Of a stretch of DNA of 64,000 nucleotides, positions 40,227 through 49,127 are shown in pieces. Position numbers and translations under genes: made by a program. The notes beneath the pieces were generated by a model. It was not told where the DNA came from, ran no database searches, and saw nothing but the letters and a program-made list of their open reading frames with translations. Numbering within the stretch: position 1 is the stretch's first letter; each line of letters begins with the position of its first letter. Origin of the DNA: Kribbella kalugense (GTDB lineage Bacteria > Actinomycetota > Actinomycetes > Propionibacteriales > Kribbellaceae); assembly GCF_004365875.1 (NCBI RefSeq), contig NZ_SODF01000002.1:2668971-2732970 (forward strand), written 5' to 3'.

Positions 40227-40607
40227 GTGTTGAGTGAGCCGATGGCTGAGTTCTGGACCGAGCGGCATCTGTGCGTGTTGAGTACTGTCCGGGCGGACGG
40301 GACCGTGCACGCGACGCCGGTCGGGGCGATGCTGGACGTCGAGGCCGGGGTGGTGCGGGTGATTTGCTCGGGTACGTCGTACAAGGCCCGGACGATCCGT
40401 CGGCTCGGGGAGGCGGCCGTTGCGGTCACGCAGGTGGACGGGCGGCGGTGGAGCACGATCGAGGGGCGGGCCGTGGTGATCGATGACCCCGACCGGGTGC
40501 GCGATGCTGAGCGGCGGTACGCGAAGCGCTACAAGGAGCCGCGGCCGAATCCGCAGCGCGTCGTCATCGAGATCGCTATCACGAAGGTCCTCGGCCATGC
40601 CGGTTGA
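40227..40607 (+). CDS. PPOX-class (TIGR03618-type) F420-dependent oxidoreductase
   Basis: A 126-residue split-barrel protein: HLCVLSTVRADGTVHATPVG near the N-terminus, then SYKARTIRRLGEAAVAVTQ and GRWSTIEGRAVVIDDPDRV-like text, ending in YKEPRPNPQRVVIEIAITKV. The pattern is that of the small F420-binding oxidoreductases of actinobacteria. GTG 40227 (VLSEPMAEFW) is set by the leaderless promoter. It overlaps cobL by 11 bp, so it may be the first gene of the cobalamin operon, though a direct role in corrin synthesis is not known. Confidence 0.85.
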   Translation: MLSEPMAEFWTERHLCVLSTVRADGTVHATPVGAMLDVEAGVVRVICSGTSYKARTIRRLGEAAVAVTQVDGRRWSTIEGRAVVIDDPDRVRDAERRYAKRYKEPRPNPQRVVIEIAITKVLGHAG

Positions 40608-41793
40608 ACTCGTCACGGTTGTAGGCGTGGGCGCCGACGGGTGGGACGGCCTGTCACCGGCTGCCCGAGCAGCCGTCGAGGCGGCCGAGGTCCTGATGGG
40701 CAGCACTCGCCAGCTCGCATTGGTCCCGTCAGTCGGTGCCGTGCGAGTCGCGTGGCCATCGCCGCTGTCCGAGGCGCTTCCTGGGCTTCTGTCGCAGCAC
40801 TCCGGCCGACAGATCTGTGTTCTCGCGAGTGGGGACCCGACCTTCCACGGCATCGGTACGACGCTGGTGCGCATGCTCGGCGCGGATGCGGTGAAGGTGA
40901 TCCCGCATCCGTCGAGCGTGTCGCTGGCGTGTGCGCGACTCGGCTGGCCGCAGGACCAGGTACAGGTGGTCAGCCTGGTGAGCAATCCGGTCGAGCGGCT
41001 GCATCCACACCTCCAGCCTGGTCGGCGGTTGATCATCCTGAGCCGAGGTAGCCAAACGCCGGCCGAGGTCGCTGAACTGTTGGTTGCCCGCGGCTACGGT
41101 TCCAGCTCGTTCACCGTCCTCGAACAGCTCGGCGGGCCGGCCGAACGCGTCCGCACCGCGCAACCGGCCGACTGGTCACACGACGTCGACGCTCTCAACG
41201 TCATCGGGCTTCTCTGCCAGACCGATGCTCCGGTGATGTCGACCGTGCCTGGTCTGCCCGATGATTTGTACGAGAACGACGGTCAGCTGACCAAGCGCGA
41301 AGTACGCGCAGTTACGTTGTCTCGACTCGCGCCCGCGCCGGGGCACCTGTTGTGGGATATCGGTGGTGGGGCCGGCAGCATCGCGATCGAGTGGTCGCGG
41401 CACCATCCGTCCTGCCGAGCGATCGCGATCGAACGCGATCCGGACCGGGCGAAACGCCTCGAGCGCAACGTGTCGAACCTCGGCGCGGCAGTCACCACTG
41501 TCCTTGGTTCTGCACCGGCCGCTCTGGCAGGGCTCGAGTCGCCGGACGCGATCTTCATCGGTGGGGGAGCGACGGCGGCGGGCATGTTCGATGCCTGTTG
41601 GGATGCGTTGAAGCCCGGCGGCCGGTTGGTGGCCAACGGTGTCACGTTGGAAACTGAGTCGCTTATCGCCCAGTGGTACAAAGCCCGTGGCGGCGATCTC
41701 GTCCGTCTCGAGGTGCAGCGCGCCTCGGCCGTCGGCACGATGACCGGCTGGCGTCCGGCGATGCCGGTCACGATCTGGAGCCTGACGAAGTGA
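40597..41793 (+). CDS. cobL: Precorrin-6Y C5,15-methyltransferase (decarboxylating)
   Basis: Fusion of CbiE and CbiT that adds two methyl groups to precorrin-6Y and decarboxylates it. In the 398-residue protein, residues 1-200 are the tetrapyrrole methylase fold (VTVVGVGADGWDGL, VLASGDPTFHGIGTTL). Residues about 225-398 are the Rossmann CbiT half (TKREVRAVTLSRL, LLWDIGGGAGSIAIEWSR, AIFIGGGATAAG). ATG 40597 is preferred to the upstream in-frame start, which would read through the PPOX gene. Its end overlaps cobM by 4 bp (GTGA). Confidence 0.94.
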   Translation: MPVELVTVVGVGADGWDGLSPAARAAVEAAEVLMGSTRQLALVPSVGAVRVAWPSPLSEALPGLLSQHSGRQICVLASGDPTFHGIGTTLVRMLGADAVKVIPHPSSVSLACARLGWPQDQVQVVSLVSNPVERLHPHLQPGRRLIILSRGSQTPAEVAELLVARGYGSSSFTVLEQLGGPAERVRTAQPADWSHDVDALNVIGLLCQTDAPVMSTVPGLPDDLYENDGQLTKREVRAVTLSRLAPAPGHLLWDIGGGAGSIAIEWSRHHPSCRAIAIERDPDRAKRLERNVSNLGAAVTTVLGSAPAALAGLESPDAIFIGGGATAAGMFDACWDALKPGGRLVANGVTLETESLIAQWYKARGGDLVRLEVQRASAVGTMTGWRPAMPVTIWSLTK

Positions 41794-42530
41794 CTGTCCA
41801 CTTCATCGGCGCCGGCCCTGGTGCTGCTGATCTGATCACCGTCCGCGGCCGCGACCTGATCGCTGCCTCACCGGTCTGCCTGTACGCCGGTGCGCTCGTC
41901 CCGGTCGAACTCCTCGACCACTGCCCACTCGGCGCCCGCAAGATCGACACCGCGAACCTGAACCTCGACGAGATCATCGCCGAACTCGCGGCCGCTCACG
42001 CCGAAGGCCACGACGTCGCCCGACTCCACTCCGGCGACCCGTCCGTCTTCAGCGCGATGGCCGAACAGATGCGCCGCCTCGACACGCTGAACATCCCGTA
42101 CGACGTGACTCCCGGAGTCCCCGCGTACGCCGCCGCGGCGGCAACCCTCGGCCGCGAATTGACCGTCCCCGAGGTCGGCCAGACCGTCATCCTGACCCGC
42201 ATCAGCGGCAGCGCGAGCGCAATGCCCGCCGGCGAGGACCTTGGGACCCTTGGTGTCAGCCGCGCGACTCTCGTGCTGCATCTCGCGGTGCAGCAGATCG
42301 ATCGCGTTGTCGCGGAGCTCGTGTCGAACTACGGCTCGGACTGCCCGGTCGCGGTTGTCGCGCGTGCCTCCCGCGACGACGAGGTGATTCTGCGCGGGAC
42401 GTTGGCCGACATCGCCGACCAGGTGAAGTCCGCCGGCATCCGCCGCACCGCCGTCATCATCGTCGGAAAGGTGCTCTCAGCAACGACCTTCCGAGACAGC
42501 CACCTCTACTCAATCGACCGCCCGCGATGA
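41790..42530 (+). CDS. cobM: Precorrin-4 C11-methyltransferase
   Basis: SAM-dependent methylation of precorrin-4 at C11. The 246-residue protein begins VHFIGAGPGAADLITVRG, the tetrapyrrole methylase signature, and has LHSGDPSVFSAMAEQM, DVTPGVPAYAAAAA and ILTRISG, matching CobM/CbiF. GTG 41790 overlaps the cobL stop, and its own stop overlaps cobK (ATGA). This fixes both ends and shows a tightly coupled cobL-cobM-cobK run. Confidence 0.95.
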   Translation: MTVHFIGAGPGAADLITVRGRDLIAASPVCLYAGALVPVELLDHCPLGARKIDTANLNLDEIIAELAAAHAEGHDVARLHSGDPSVFSAMAEQMRRLDTLNIPYDVTPGVPAYAAAAATLGRELTVPEVGQTVILTRISGSASAMPAGEDLGTLGVSRATLVLHLAVQQIDRVVAELVSNYGSDCPVAVVARASRDDEVILRGTLADIADQVKSAGIRRTAVIIVGKVLSATTFRDSHLYSIDRPR

Positions 42531-43270
42531 AGGTTCTGCTCCTCGGCGGTACTGGTGAGGCGCGGACGCTCGCGGAGCTCCTCGTCGCTGCGGGGATCGA
42601 TGTCGTCTCGTCACTGGCGGGGCGTACGACTAATGCACGCGTGCCGGTTGGCGAGGTGCGGACGGGTGGGTTCGGCGGCGCCGACGGTCTTGCGGACTGG
42701 CTCCGCGCTCATCCGGTCGACGCTGTGATCGATGCGACGCATCCATTCGCCGCGACCATGACCGCGCATATAGTCGCAGCGAGCCGCGTGACCGACGTGC
42801 CGCTGCTCGTACTTCGCCGTCCGGGCTGGACTCCTGGTCGTGGCGACAACTGGCATTGGGCGGACTCGCCGTCCGCGGCTGCCGAGCTGCTGCCGAGCCT
42901 CGGGTCGCGCGTGTTCTTGACGATCGGGCGTCAAGGCCTCGACGCTTTCGCTCGCCCTGGGAAGTCGAGGCCGGGGCTCTGGACGCTCGCCCGCTGCGTC
43001 GATCCGCCCGAACCTCGCCCGTCGTGGTGCACCCTGGTCCTCGCCCGCGGCCCGTTCGCCCTCGCCGACGAGCTGGCTCTTCTCCGCGAACACCGCATCG
43101 ACGTCATGGTCACCAAGGACAGCGGCGGCCAAGCCACCTCGGCCAAACTCGATGCCGCGCGCCAACTCCACCTCCCGGTCCTCGTGATCCGCCGCCCACC
43201 CGTTCCCACCGACGTCAGAACCGTTGAGTCCGTGGACCAGGCCGTTCAGTGGGTCATGCGGACCACCTAG
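42527..43270 (+). CDS. cobK: Precorrin-6A reductase
   Basis: NADPH-dependent reduction of precorrin-6A to precorrin-6B, the substrate made ready for CobL. The 247-residue protein starts VLLLGGTGEARTLAELL and has VIDATHPFAATMT, VFLTIGRQGL and MVTKDSGGQATSAKLDAA, all typical of CobK/CbiJ. The ATG overlaps cobM by 4 bp. The operon stops here, 34 bp before rpe; other cob genes must lie elsewhere. No cobalamin riboswitch was found upstream. Confidence 0.94.
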   Translation: MKVLLLGGTGEARTLAELLVAAGIDVVSSLAGRTTNARVPVGEVRTGGFGGADGLADWLRAHPVDAVIDATHPFAATMTAHIVAASRVTDVPLLVLRRPGWTPGRGDNWHWADSPSAAAELLPSLGSRVFLTIGRQGLDAFARPGKSRPGLWTLARCVDPPEPRPSWCTLVLARGPFALADELALLREHRIDVMVTKDSGGQATSAKLDAARQLHLPVLVIRRPPVPTDVRTVESVDQAVQWVMRTT

Positions 43271-43292
43271 CGGCAGCTGGGTTGAGGCTCGA

Positions 43293-43298
43293 TAGATT
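43293..43298 (+). promoter_or_regulatory. -10 element TAGATT, leaderless rpe start
   Basis: TAGATT is followed by 6 nt and ATG 43305, in the 34-bp gap after cobK. No ribosome site is visible. Confidence 0.45.
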
Positions 43299-43304
43299 GG
43301 CTCC

Positions 43305-43970
43305 ATGGGGATTCAGATCGCGCCTAGCATCCTGTCTGCCGACTTTGCGCGGTTGGCTGAGGAGGCGGCGGCCGTTTCGAACGCGGACTGGCTGCATGTC
43401 GACGTGATGGACAACCACTTCGTGCCGAATCTGACCCTCGGGATGCCCGTGGTCGAGTCCCTCGCCAAGGCGACCGACACGCCGCTCGACTGTCACCTGA
43501 TGATCGAGGACCCGGATCGCTGGGCACCTGGGTACGTCGAGGCGGGGGCGTCGAGTGTCACGTTCCACGTCGAGGCCTGCCGGGCGCCGATCCGGACCGC
43601 GCGGGAGATCCGGGCGAAGGGTGCGCGCGCCGCGATGGCACTCAAGCCCGCCACCGCGATCGAGCCGTACGAGGACCTGCTGTCCGAGCTCGACATGATC
43701 CTGATCATGACGGTGGAGCCGGGCTTCGGCGGGCAGAAGTTCCTCGAGGTCTGCGTGCCGAAGATCCGCCGTACCCGCCAGTTGCTCGACAAGCACGGCC
43801 TCGACCTGTGGATCGAGATCGACGGCGGCGTCTCGGCCGACACCATCGAGCAGTGCGCCGAGGCCGGCGCCGACGTGTTCGTGGCCGGCTCAGCCGTGTA
43901 CGCCGCCGACGACCCGAACGCGATGGTCGAGCAACTACGCATCCTCGCCGACCAGGCTGCCGCCAGCTAA
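43305..43970 (+). CDS. rpe: Ribulose-phosphate 3-epimerase
   Basis: Interconverts ribulose 5-phosphate and xylulose 5-phosphate in the pentose phosphate pathway. The 221-residue length is normal. IAPSILSADFARL opens the TIM barrel, then HVDVMDNHFVPNLTLGMPVV carries metal-binding His and Asp. DCHLMIEDPD, MTVEPGFGGQKF and EIDGGVSADTI complete the site. It appears monocistronic with a leaderless promoter and overlaps the convergent MFS gene by 36 bp. Confidence 0.97.
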   Translation: MGIQIAPSILSADFARLAEEAAAVSNADWLHVDVMDNHFVPNLTLGMPVVESLAKATDTPLDCHLMIEDPDRWAPGYVEAGASSVTFHVEACRAPIRTAREIRAKGARAAMALKPATAIEPYEDLLSELDMILIMTVEPGFGGQKFLEVCVPKIRRTRQLLDKHGLDLWIEIDGGVSADTIEQCAEAGADVFVAGSAVYAADDPNAMVEQLRILADQAAAS

Positions 43971-45176
43971 CCCGGGCCCAACTTCAGACTCCGTCGACGA
44001 CTCAGCACCTCGTTCAGGCGGCACTCTAAGCAGCAGCAACGTCGACGCACCCGCGAGTACGGCGGCCAGCAGCCAGACGTACCGCACGCCGTACACCTCG
44101 ATGATCGCGCCCGACAAAGCCGCCCCGATCGCAGCACCACCCGTCGCCGCGCTGCCCATCCACCCGAACACCTCGGTCCGCGCGACATCCGGCGTCAACG
44201 CCCCCAGCCGCCCGTACAGCGCGCCGATCGCCGGCGCCAACGTCAGCCCCGACAGCATCAACGCGACGCCCAGCGACACCGACGACCAGGTCGCGAACAC
44301 GCACAGCAGCATCCCGGCCGCGACCAGAGCAGCCCGCCGCCACAAGTACGACGTACGCCGACCAGGCAACGCGCCCGCGACGGCACCTCCGACCAGGCTG
44401 CCGAACGCCCAGACGGCTTCGAAGATCCCGGCGATCAGCCGTTGACCGTGCTCGTCGGCGAACGCGACGATGCCCAGCGAGATCCCGTTGAACGACATCA
44501 CCCAGAGGCCGAACGCGAGAATCAACGGCAACCGGTGCCGATGCCAGAGCAGTTGCCGCGCGGTCAGCGGCACCTCGGTGCGCTGGTCGCGCGGGAGCGG
44601 CTTGGGTTGTCGGAGCACATACCACCAGATGAAGACCGCTGACATCGCCGCCGCGAGCAGGACGCCGAGTCGTGGGCTGGCCACGCTCACCGCGGTTGCC
44701 CCGAGCATCGGCCCGACCATGAAGAGCAACTCCTGCGCGGTCGCATCCACGGAGTACGCCGTCCGCAGCGCCGGACCCTGGACCACTCGAGGCCAGGCAG
44801 CCCGCAACGTCTGCATCACCGGAGGCACGAGCGCACCGGCGATCACCGCCAAGGCCGGGAGTAATCGATGCTGAGATGCGGGCAGGAGAGCGATGGCGAG
44901 AAGCGCGACGCTCCAGGCGAGCCCGGTCACCAGCAGGACGCCCCGAGGACCACGGCGATCGGCCGTCCGCGACCAGAGCGGCCCGGCAATCGCCGTACCG
45001 ATCGAATACGCACCGGCGACGACGCCCGCCCAGCGGAAGGAGCCGCTCGCGTCCTTCGCGAGGAAGGCGATCGGCACCATCGTGGCGAGCATCGGCAGCC
45101 GCGCCAGCAGCGATGACACGAGCAGCGTCATCACTCCGTGCGTTCGCCATAACTCTCGGTACCCGGACAACTCCAT
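43935..45176 (-). CDS. MFS transporter
   Basis: A 413-residue major facilitator protein with about 12 hydrophobic segments. The loop after helix 2 reads RTADRRGPRGVLLVTG, the usual G-x3-D-R-x-G-R-type motif. The N-terminus MELSGYRELWRTHGVMTLLV is common to actinomycete drug exporters of unknown substrate. ATG 45176 is chosen by the sequence pattern; AAGAAT plus 6 nt upstream could be a weak leaderless -10. A longer open frame continues antisense to the HAD gene. It is divergent from the HAD phosphatase. Confidence 0.87.
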   Translation of the reverse strand: MELSGYRELWRTHGVMTLLVSSLLARLPMLATMVPIAFLAKDASGSFRWAGVVAGAYSIGTAIAGPLWSRTADRRGPRGVLLVTGLAWSVALLAIALLPASQHRLLPALAVIAGALVPPVMQTLRAAWPRVVQGPALRTAYSVDATAQELLFMVGPMLGATAVSVASPRLGVLLAAAMSAVFIWWYVLRQPKPLPRDQRTEVPLTARQLLWHRHRLPLILAFGLWVMSFNGISLGIVAFADEHGQRLIAGIFEAVWAFGSLVGGAVAGALPGRRTSYLWRRAALVAAGMLLCVFATWSSVSLGVALMLSGLTLAPAIGALYGRLGALTPDVARTEVFGWMGSAATGGAAIGAALSGAIIEVYGVRYVWLLAAVLAGASTLLLLRVPPERGAESSTESEVGPGLAGGSLVGEDA

Positions 45177-45232
45177 GGCCGCATTCTTGCGGCCGCCACC
45201 GACAGTTTCCGCGTTCTCGCGGGGCTGGCCAC

Positions 45233-45238
45233 TACGAT
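45233..45238 (+). promoter_or_regulatory. -10 element TACGAT, leaderless start at 45246
   Basis: TACGAT is followed by exactly 7 nt and GTG 45246. An ATG at 45237 in the same frame overlaps this element and is therefore rejected as the start. Confidence 0.5.
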
Positions 45239-45245
45239 GAGCCGC

Positions 45246-46037
45246 GTGACCGAGCACAAACCGGTGGAGAGCTGGCTGACCGACATGGACGGCGTGCTGG
45301 TGCACGAGGAGCGCGCCATCCCCGGAGCCGGTGAGTTCATCACGGCGCTGCAGTCGTCCGGCAAGAAGTTCCTTGTCCTCACGAACAACTCGATCTTCAC
45401 GCCGCGCGACCTCCGGGCCCGCCTGCTTGCCGCGGGCATCGACATCCCGGAGACGGCGATCTGGACCAGTGCGCTCGCCACCGCCCAGTTCCTGGACGAC
45501 CAGCGCCCGGGCGGGACCGCGTACGTGATCGGCGAGGCGGGGCTGACCACGGCGCTGCACGAGATCGGGTACGTGCTGACCGAGCGGGAGCCGGACTACG
45601 TGGTGCTCGGCGAGACCCGCACGTACTCGTTCGAGGCGATCACCAAGGCGATCCGGCTGATCACCGACGGAGCACGCTTCCTCGCGACCAACCCGGATCC
45701 GACCGGTCCGTCACAAGAAGGCCCGCTGCCGGCGACCGGCTCGGTGGCCGCGCTGATCACTCGAGCCACCGGCGTCGCGCCGTACTTCGTCGGCAAGCCG
45801 AACCCGCTCATGATGCGCAGCGCGCTGAACCGAATCGAAGCGCACTCTGAAACCACAGTGATGATCGGCGACAGAATGGACACCGACATCATCAGCGGTC
45901 TCGAGGCCGGTCTCCGCAGCGTGCTCGTCCTGTCCGGCTCGACAGGTGAGCACGAGGTCGACCGATTCCCTTATCGTCCGACGCGGATCGTCGAGTCGAT
46001 CGCCGACGTCGTACCGCTGGTCAGTGCGATGTCCTAG
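45246..46037 (+). CDS. HAD-IIA family phosphatase (NagD-like)
   Basis: A 263-residue haloacid-dehalogenase phosphatase. Motif I is WLTDMDGVLV, the cap region includes NNSIFTPRDL, the lysine is in GKPNPLMM, and motif III is VMIGDRMDTDI. The NagD/AraL-type cap suggests a sugar or nucleotide phosphate substrate. GTG 45246 (MTEHKPVESW) fits a leaderless promoter. The gene overlaps the convergent deacetylase gene by 4 bp. Confidence 0.92.
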   Translation: MTEHKPVESWLTDMDGVLVHEERAIPGAGEFITALQSSGKKFLVLTNNSIFTPRDLRARLLAAGIDIPETAIWTSALATAQFLDDQRPGGTAYVIGEAGLTTALHEIGYVLTEREPDYVVLGETRTYSFEAITKAIRLITDGARFLATNPDPTGPSQEGPLPATGSVAALITRATGVAPYFVGKPNPLMMRSALNRIEAHSETTVMIGDRMDTDIISGLEAGLRSVLVLSGSTGEHEVDRFPYRPTRIVESIADVVPLVSAMS

Positions 46038-46768
46038 CAGGTCAGAGTGCGGAAGCCGTAGCCCTGCGCCTTCAGCGCCTTGAGGATGGTCGGCAGCGCG
46101 GCCACCGTCTGACTCCGGTTGCCGCCGCCGTCGTGCATCAGGATCACCGAACCGCTGTGCACGTTCTTTAGCACGCGTTGCACGATGGCGGTCGTGCCCG
46201 GTTTGGTCCAGTCGCGCGAGTCGACGGTCCACACGACCAGGTCCTTACCCAACGCCTTCGCCCGTTGACGGACGGTCGCGCTCACCCCGCCGTACGGCGG
46301 ACGCAGGCAGGCCGGCGTACTCCCGATCTGCGCCCGGATCGCCTGGTCCGTCGACGTGACCTCCTGCCGGAACGCGGCCGCACTGAGCTTGCGGAGATCG
46401 GCGTGGGTCCAGGTGTGGTTCTCCACGCTGTGGCCGGCGTCGTGGATGCGCTTGGTGAGCTCAGGGTGCTTGCGGACGTTCTGACCGACCTCGAAGAAGG
46501 TCGCCTTCGCGTCGTACGCAGCCAGGACCTGCAGCACCTTCGGCGTGTACTCGACATCGGGTCCGTCGTCGAAGGTCAGTACGACGTACTTGGTGGGCAG
46601 TGGCGTCTTGGTCGGCGCAGCGGCAGCCGGTGCGGAGAGGGCAGGCGTAGGCGGCTTGGCGGGTGATTTCGCGGCCGCGACCACGACAGTGCCGATCACC
46701 GCACTCACCAGCATCATCATGGCCAGACCGACCATTCGGTTGCCGGTGCGCGTCAAGCGAACATCCAT
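46034..46768 (-). CDS. Polysaccharide deacetylase (CE4), tandem copy A
   Basis: A 244-residue exported CE4 esterase that removes acetyl groups from peptidoglycan or chitin-like glycans. An N-terminal membrane anchor (LAMMMLVSAVIGTVVVAAA) is followed by a Pro/Ala-rich spacer. The NodB motifs are complete: TFDDGPD, the metal pair in HTWTH, RPPYGG, DSRDW and LMHDGGG. It lies 114 bp downstream of copy B in the same direction. The last 75 codons of the two genes are almost the same at DNA level. Confidence 0.92.
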   Translation of the reverse strand: MDVRLTRTGNRMVGLAMMMLVSAVIGTVVVAAAKSPAKPPTPALSAPAAAAPTKTPLPTKYVVLTFDDGPDVEYTPKVLQVLAAYDAKATFFEVGQNVRKHPELTKRIHDAGHSVENHTWTHADLRKLSAAAFRQEVTSTDQAIRAQIGSTPACLRPPYGGVSATVRQRAKALGKDLVVWTVDSRDWTKPGTTAIVQRVLKNVHSGSVILMHDGGGNRSQTVAALPTILKALKAQGYGFRTLTC

Positions 46769-46882
46769 GCGTCCCCCAGGGCGGTGGGTGGCTCACTTCC
46801 TCCCGACCACCCTGTGCACGCCGACGCGGAAAGCCAGCACCCACGCCGCTTCCGCCTCAACAAGTCACGGATACCGGACGCT

Positions 46883-47578
46883 TTAGGTGCAGGACATCGT
46901 GGTGAAGCTGTACCCCCTGGCTTTGAGGGTCTTCAGGATGGTCGGCAGCGCGGCCACCGTCTGGCTGCGGTTGCCGCCGCCGTCATGCATCAGGATCACC
47001 GAGCCGCTATGCACGTTCGCAAGCGCTCGGCGCACGATCACGGAGGTTCCGGGCCGAGACCAGTCGCGGGTGTCGATGGTCCAGACGCGGACCTTCTTGC
47101 CGAGCGCAGCGGCCCGCCGGGAGACCAGCTTGTTCGTCGAGCCGTACGGCGGTCGGAGACAGCGCGGGGTGTACCCCGTCTGGGCCCGGATGTATCGGTC
47201 CGTCGTCAGGACCTGGGCCCTGAACGTCGCCGCGGAGACGTTCCGTAGGTCCGGGTGCGACCAGGTGTGGTTCTGCACGCTGTTGCCCATTTGGTAGACG
47301 CGGCGGGTCTGGGCCGGGTAGCTCTTGACGTTCTTGCCGATCTCGAAGAACGTTGCCCTCGCCCCGTAGGCGCGAAGAATCTTCAGTATCTGCGCGGTGT
47401 ACGGCGAACTCGGGCCGTCGTCAAAGGTGAGATAGACGTACTTCGCCCTTGTGACGACAGCAGCTGTTTGAGGCCTCGCAGTCGCCGCAGGACCGGGCAG
47501 GGCGATCAATCCGATCGCGACTGCCCCGATCACGAGTCGGCGAATCCAGCGTGCCGCGGAACGACGGTAGATCGACAT
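46883..47578 (-). CDS. Polysaccharide deacetylase (CE4), tandem copy B
   Basis: A 231-residue secreted CE4 esterase. The signal segment RRLVIGAVAIGLIALPGPAA ends near ATA-RP. NodB motifs are TFDDGPS, HTWSH, RPPYGS, DTRDW and LMHDGGG, all intact. ATG 47578 has GGGGGT 4-5 nt upstream, a usable ribosome site; a further upstream in-frame start would read into the ABC ATPase gene region. Copy A follows. Both probably modify cell-wall glycan. They differ mostly in the N-terminal half. Confidence 0.92.
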   Translation of the reverse strand: MSIYRRSAARWIRRLVIGAVAIGLIALPGPAATARPQTAAVVTRAKYVYLTFDDGPSSPYTAQILKILRAYGARATFFEIGKNVKSYPAQTRRVYQMGNSVQNHTWSHPDLRNVSAATFRAQVLTTDRYIRAQTGYTPRCLRPPYGSTNKLVSRRAAALGKKVRVWTIDTRDWSRPGTSVIVRRALANVHSGSVILMHDGGGNRSQTVAALPTILKTLKARGYSFTTMSCT

Positions 47579-47645
47579 GGCTACCCCCAGGTGTAGCTGT
47601 GACCTCCATCGTGCGCCCAGGCCGACCTTTCCACCAGCGCTCTCC

Positions 47646-48383
47646 TCAGAGGACCTGAGCGAGGAACTGCCGCAGCCGTGGCGAATCCGCGTCGGTGAAG
47701 ATCTGCTCCGGTACGCCGGACTCCACCACGACACCCTGGTCCATGAACGCGACCTGGTCGGCGACCTCGCGCGCGAACCCCATCTCGTGGGTGACCACGA
47801 CCATCGTCATCCCGGTCTGAGCGAGGTCAGCCATCAATGCGAGCACGCCCTTGACCAGCTCAGGATCGAGTGCGGACGTCGCCTCGTCGAACAGCATCAC
47901 CTCGGGCTTCATCGCAAGCGCCCGCGCGATCGCGACCCGCTGCTGCTGCCCGCCGGACAGTGTCCCGGGCCGCGCTCCGGCCTTGTGTGCAAGGCCGACG
48001 AGCTCGAGCTGCGCGCGAGCCGCGGACTGTGCGGCCTCGATGTCGAGCTGCTTGATCTTGCGGAGCGGAAGCGTGATGTTGTCGAGCACGCTCTTGTGCG
48101 GGAACAGGTTGAAGTGCTGGAACACCATCCCGATACGGCGCCGCAGTACGTCGGCGTCACCCCGCAGTACCGACTCTCCACCCAGCAACACGTCACCGGC
48201 ATCCGGCTCGAGAAGGCGGTTGATTGCACGCAGCAACGTCGACTTCCCGGATCCCGACGGCCCGATCACACAGGCGGTGTGCCCGGCTGGTACGGCGAGG
48301 TTCACGCCGCGCAGGACCTTGTTGTTGCCGAAAGCGAGCTCGACACCGGTCACCTCCAGGCTCGTGGCCTCAATGGTTCGCAT
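47646..48383 (-). CDS. Polar amino-acid ABC transporter ATPase (GlnQ-like)
   Basis: A 245-residue ATPase of the polar amino-acid uptake family. Walker A is GPSGSGKST, then FQHFNLFPHKSVLDNI, the signature LSGGQQQRVAIARALA, Walker B VMLFDEATSALDP and VVVTHEMGFAREVAD. It is the last gene of a three-gene importer operon and overlaps the permease gene by 14 bp. Confidence 0.95.
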   Translation of the reverse strand: MRTIEATSLEVTGVELAFGNNKVLRGVNLAVPAGHTACVIGPSGSGKSTLLRAINRLLEPDAGDVLLGGESVLRGDADVLRRRIGMVFQHFNLFPHKSVLDNITLPLRKIKQLDIEAAQSAARAQLELVGLAHKAGARPGTLSGGQQQRVAIARALAMKPEVMLFDEATSALDPELVKGVLALMADLAQTGMTMVVVTHEMGFAREVADQVAFMDQGVVVESGVPEQIFTDADSPRLRQFLAQVL

Positions 48384-49125
48384 GCGCGAGCTCCTCCAGC
48401 TTCACATCTTCGGGCTCGGCCGGTCGGCCTTCGCGCAGCCGCTTGTCGAAGTGGTTCACCAAGTGAGTCAGCGGCACCGTGATGATCAGGTAGAAGATGC
48501 CGGCGAGCAGCAACGGCGAAAGGTTGCCGTTGGTCGCGGCAGCGTCCTGGCCGATCCGGAACAGTTCGCGCTGACTCGCCAGCAGGCCGAGGAAGTAGAC
48601 CAGACTGGACTCCTTCACCAGCGCGATGAACTGATTCACGAGCGCCGGCAGCACCCGCCGTACACCCTGCGGGATGACGACCAACCGCATCCCATCGGTG
48701 TAGCTGAACCCGAGCGCGCGGGCCGCCTCGAGTTGCCCCTTCTCGATGCTCTGGATGCCAGACCGGAAGATCTCGCCGATGTACGCCGCCGCGATCAGGG
48801 AGAGCGCGAGGATGCCGAGCGGGTACGGGTTCGGGCCCCACCAGTGCCGGGTGATGGGGGACAGGCCCTGGCCGATCAACAGGATGGTCAGGATCGCGGG
48901 CAGGCCGCGGAAGATGTCGGTGTAGATCTTCGCCGGCCAGCGCAGCCACGGTTTGGTGGACAGGGCGAGGACCGCCACGATCATGCCGAGCACAGTGCCC
49001 AGCACGACCGAGGCGGCCGCCAGGATGAGGGTGTTGACCAGCCCGACCTTCAGCATCTCGGGCAGGACTTCCTTCATCGACCCCCAGTCGAGGAAGGTGT
49101 CGTTCAGCGTGGACCAGATGTCCAT
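48370..49125 (-). CDS. Polar amino-acid ABC permease
   Basis: A 251-residue HisM/GlnP-type permease. Its EAA loop reads GQLEAARALGFSYTDGMRLV and is followed by IPQGVRRVLPALVNQFIALV. The N-terminus and LPEMLKVGLVNTLILAAAS are typical. It is coupled by overlap with the ATPase gene and starts 2 bp after the binding-protein gene. As a single permease gene it probably forms a homodimer. Confidence 0.95.
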   Translation of the reverse strand: MDIWSTLNDTFLDWGSMKEVLPEMLKVGLVNTLILAAASVVLGTVLGMIVAVLALSTKPWLRWPAKIYTDIFRGLPAILTILLIGQGLSPITRHWWGPNPYPLGILALSLIAAAYIGEIFRSGIQSIEKGQLEAARALGFSYTDGMRLVVIPQGVRRVLPALVNQFIALVKESSLVYFLGLLASQRELFRIGQDAAATNGNLSPLLLAGIFYLIITVPLTHLVNHFDKRLREGRPAEPEDVKLEELAHANH

Positions 49126-49127
49126 GC

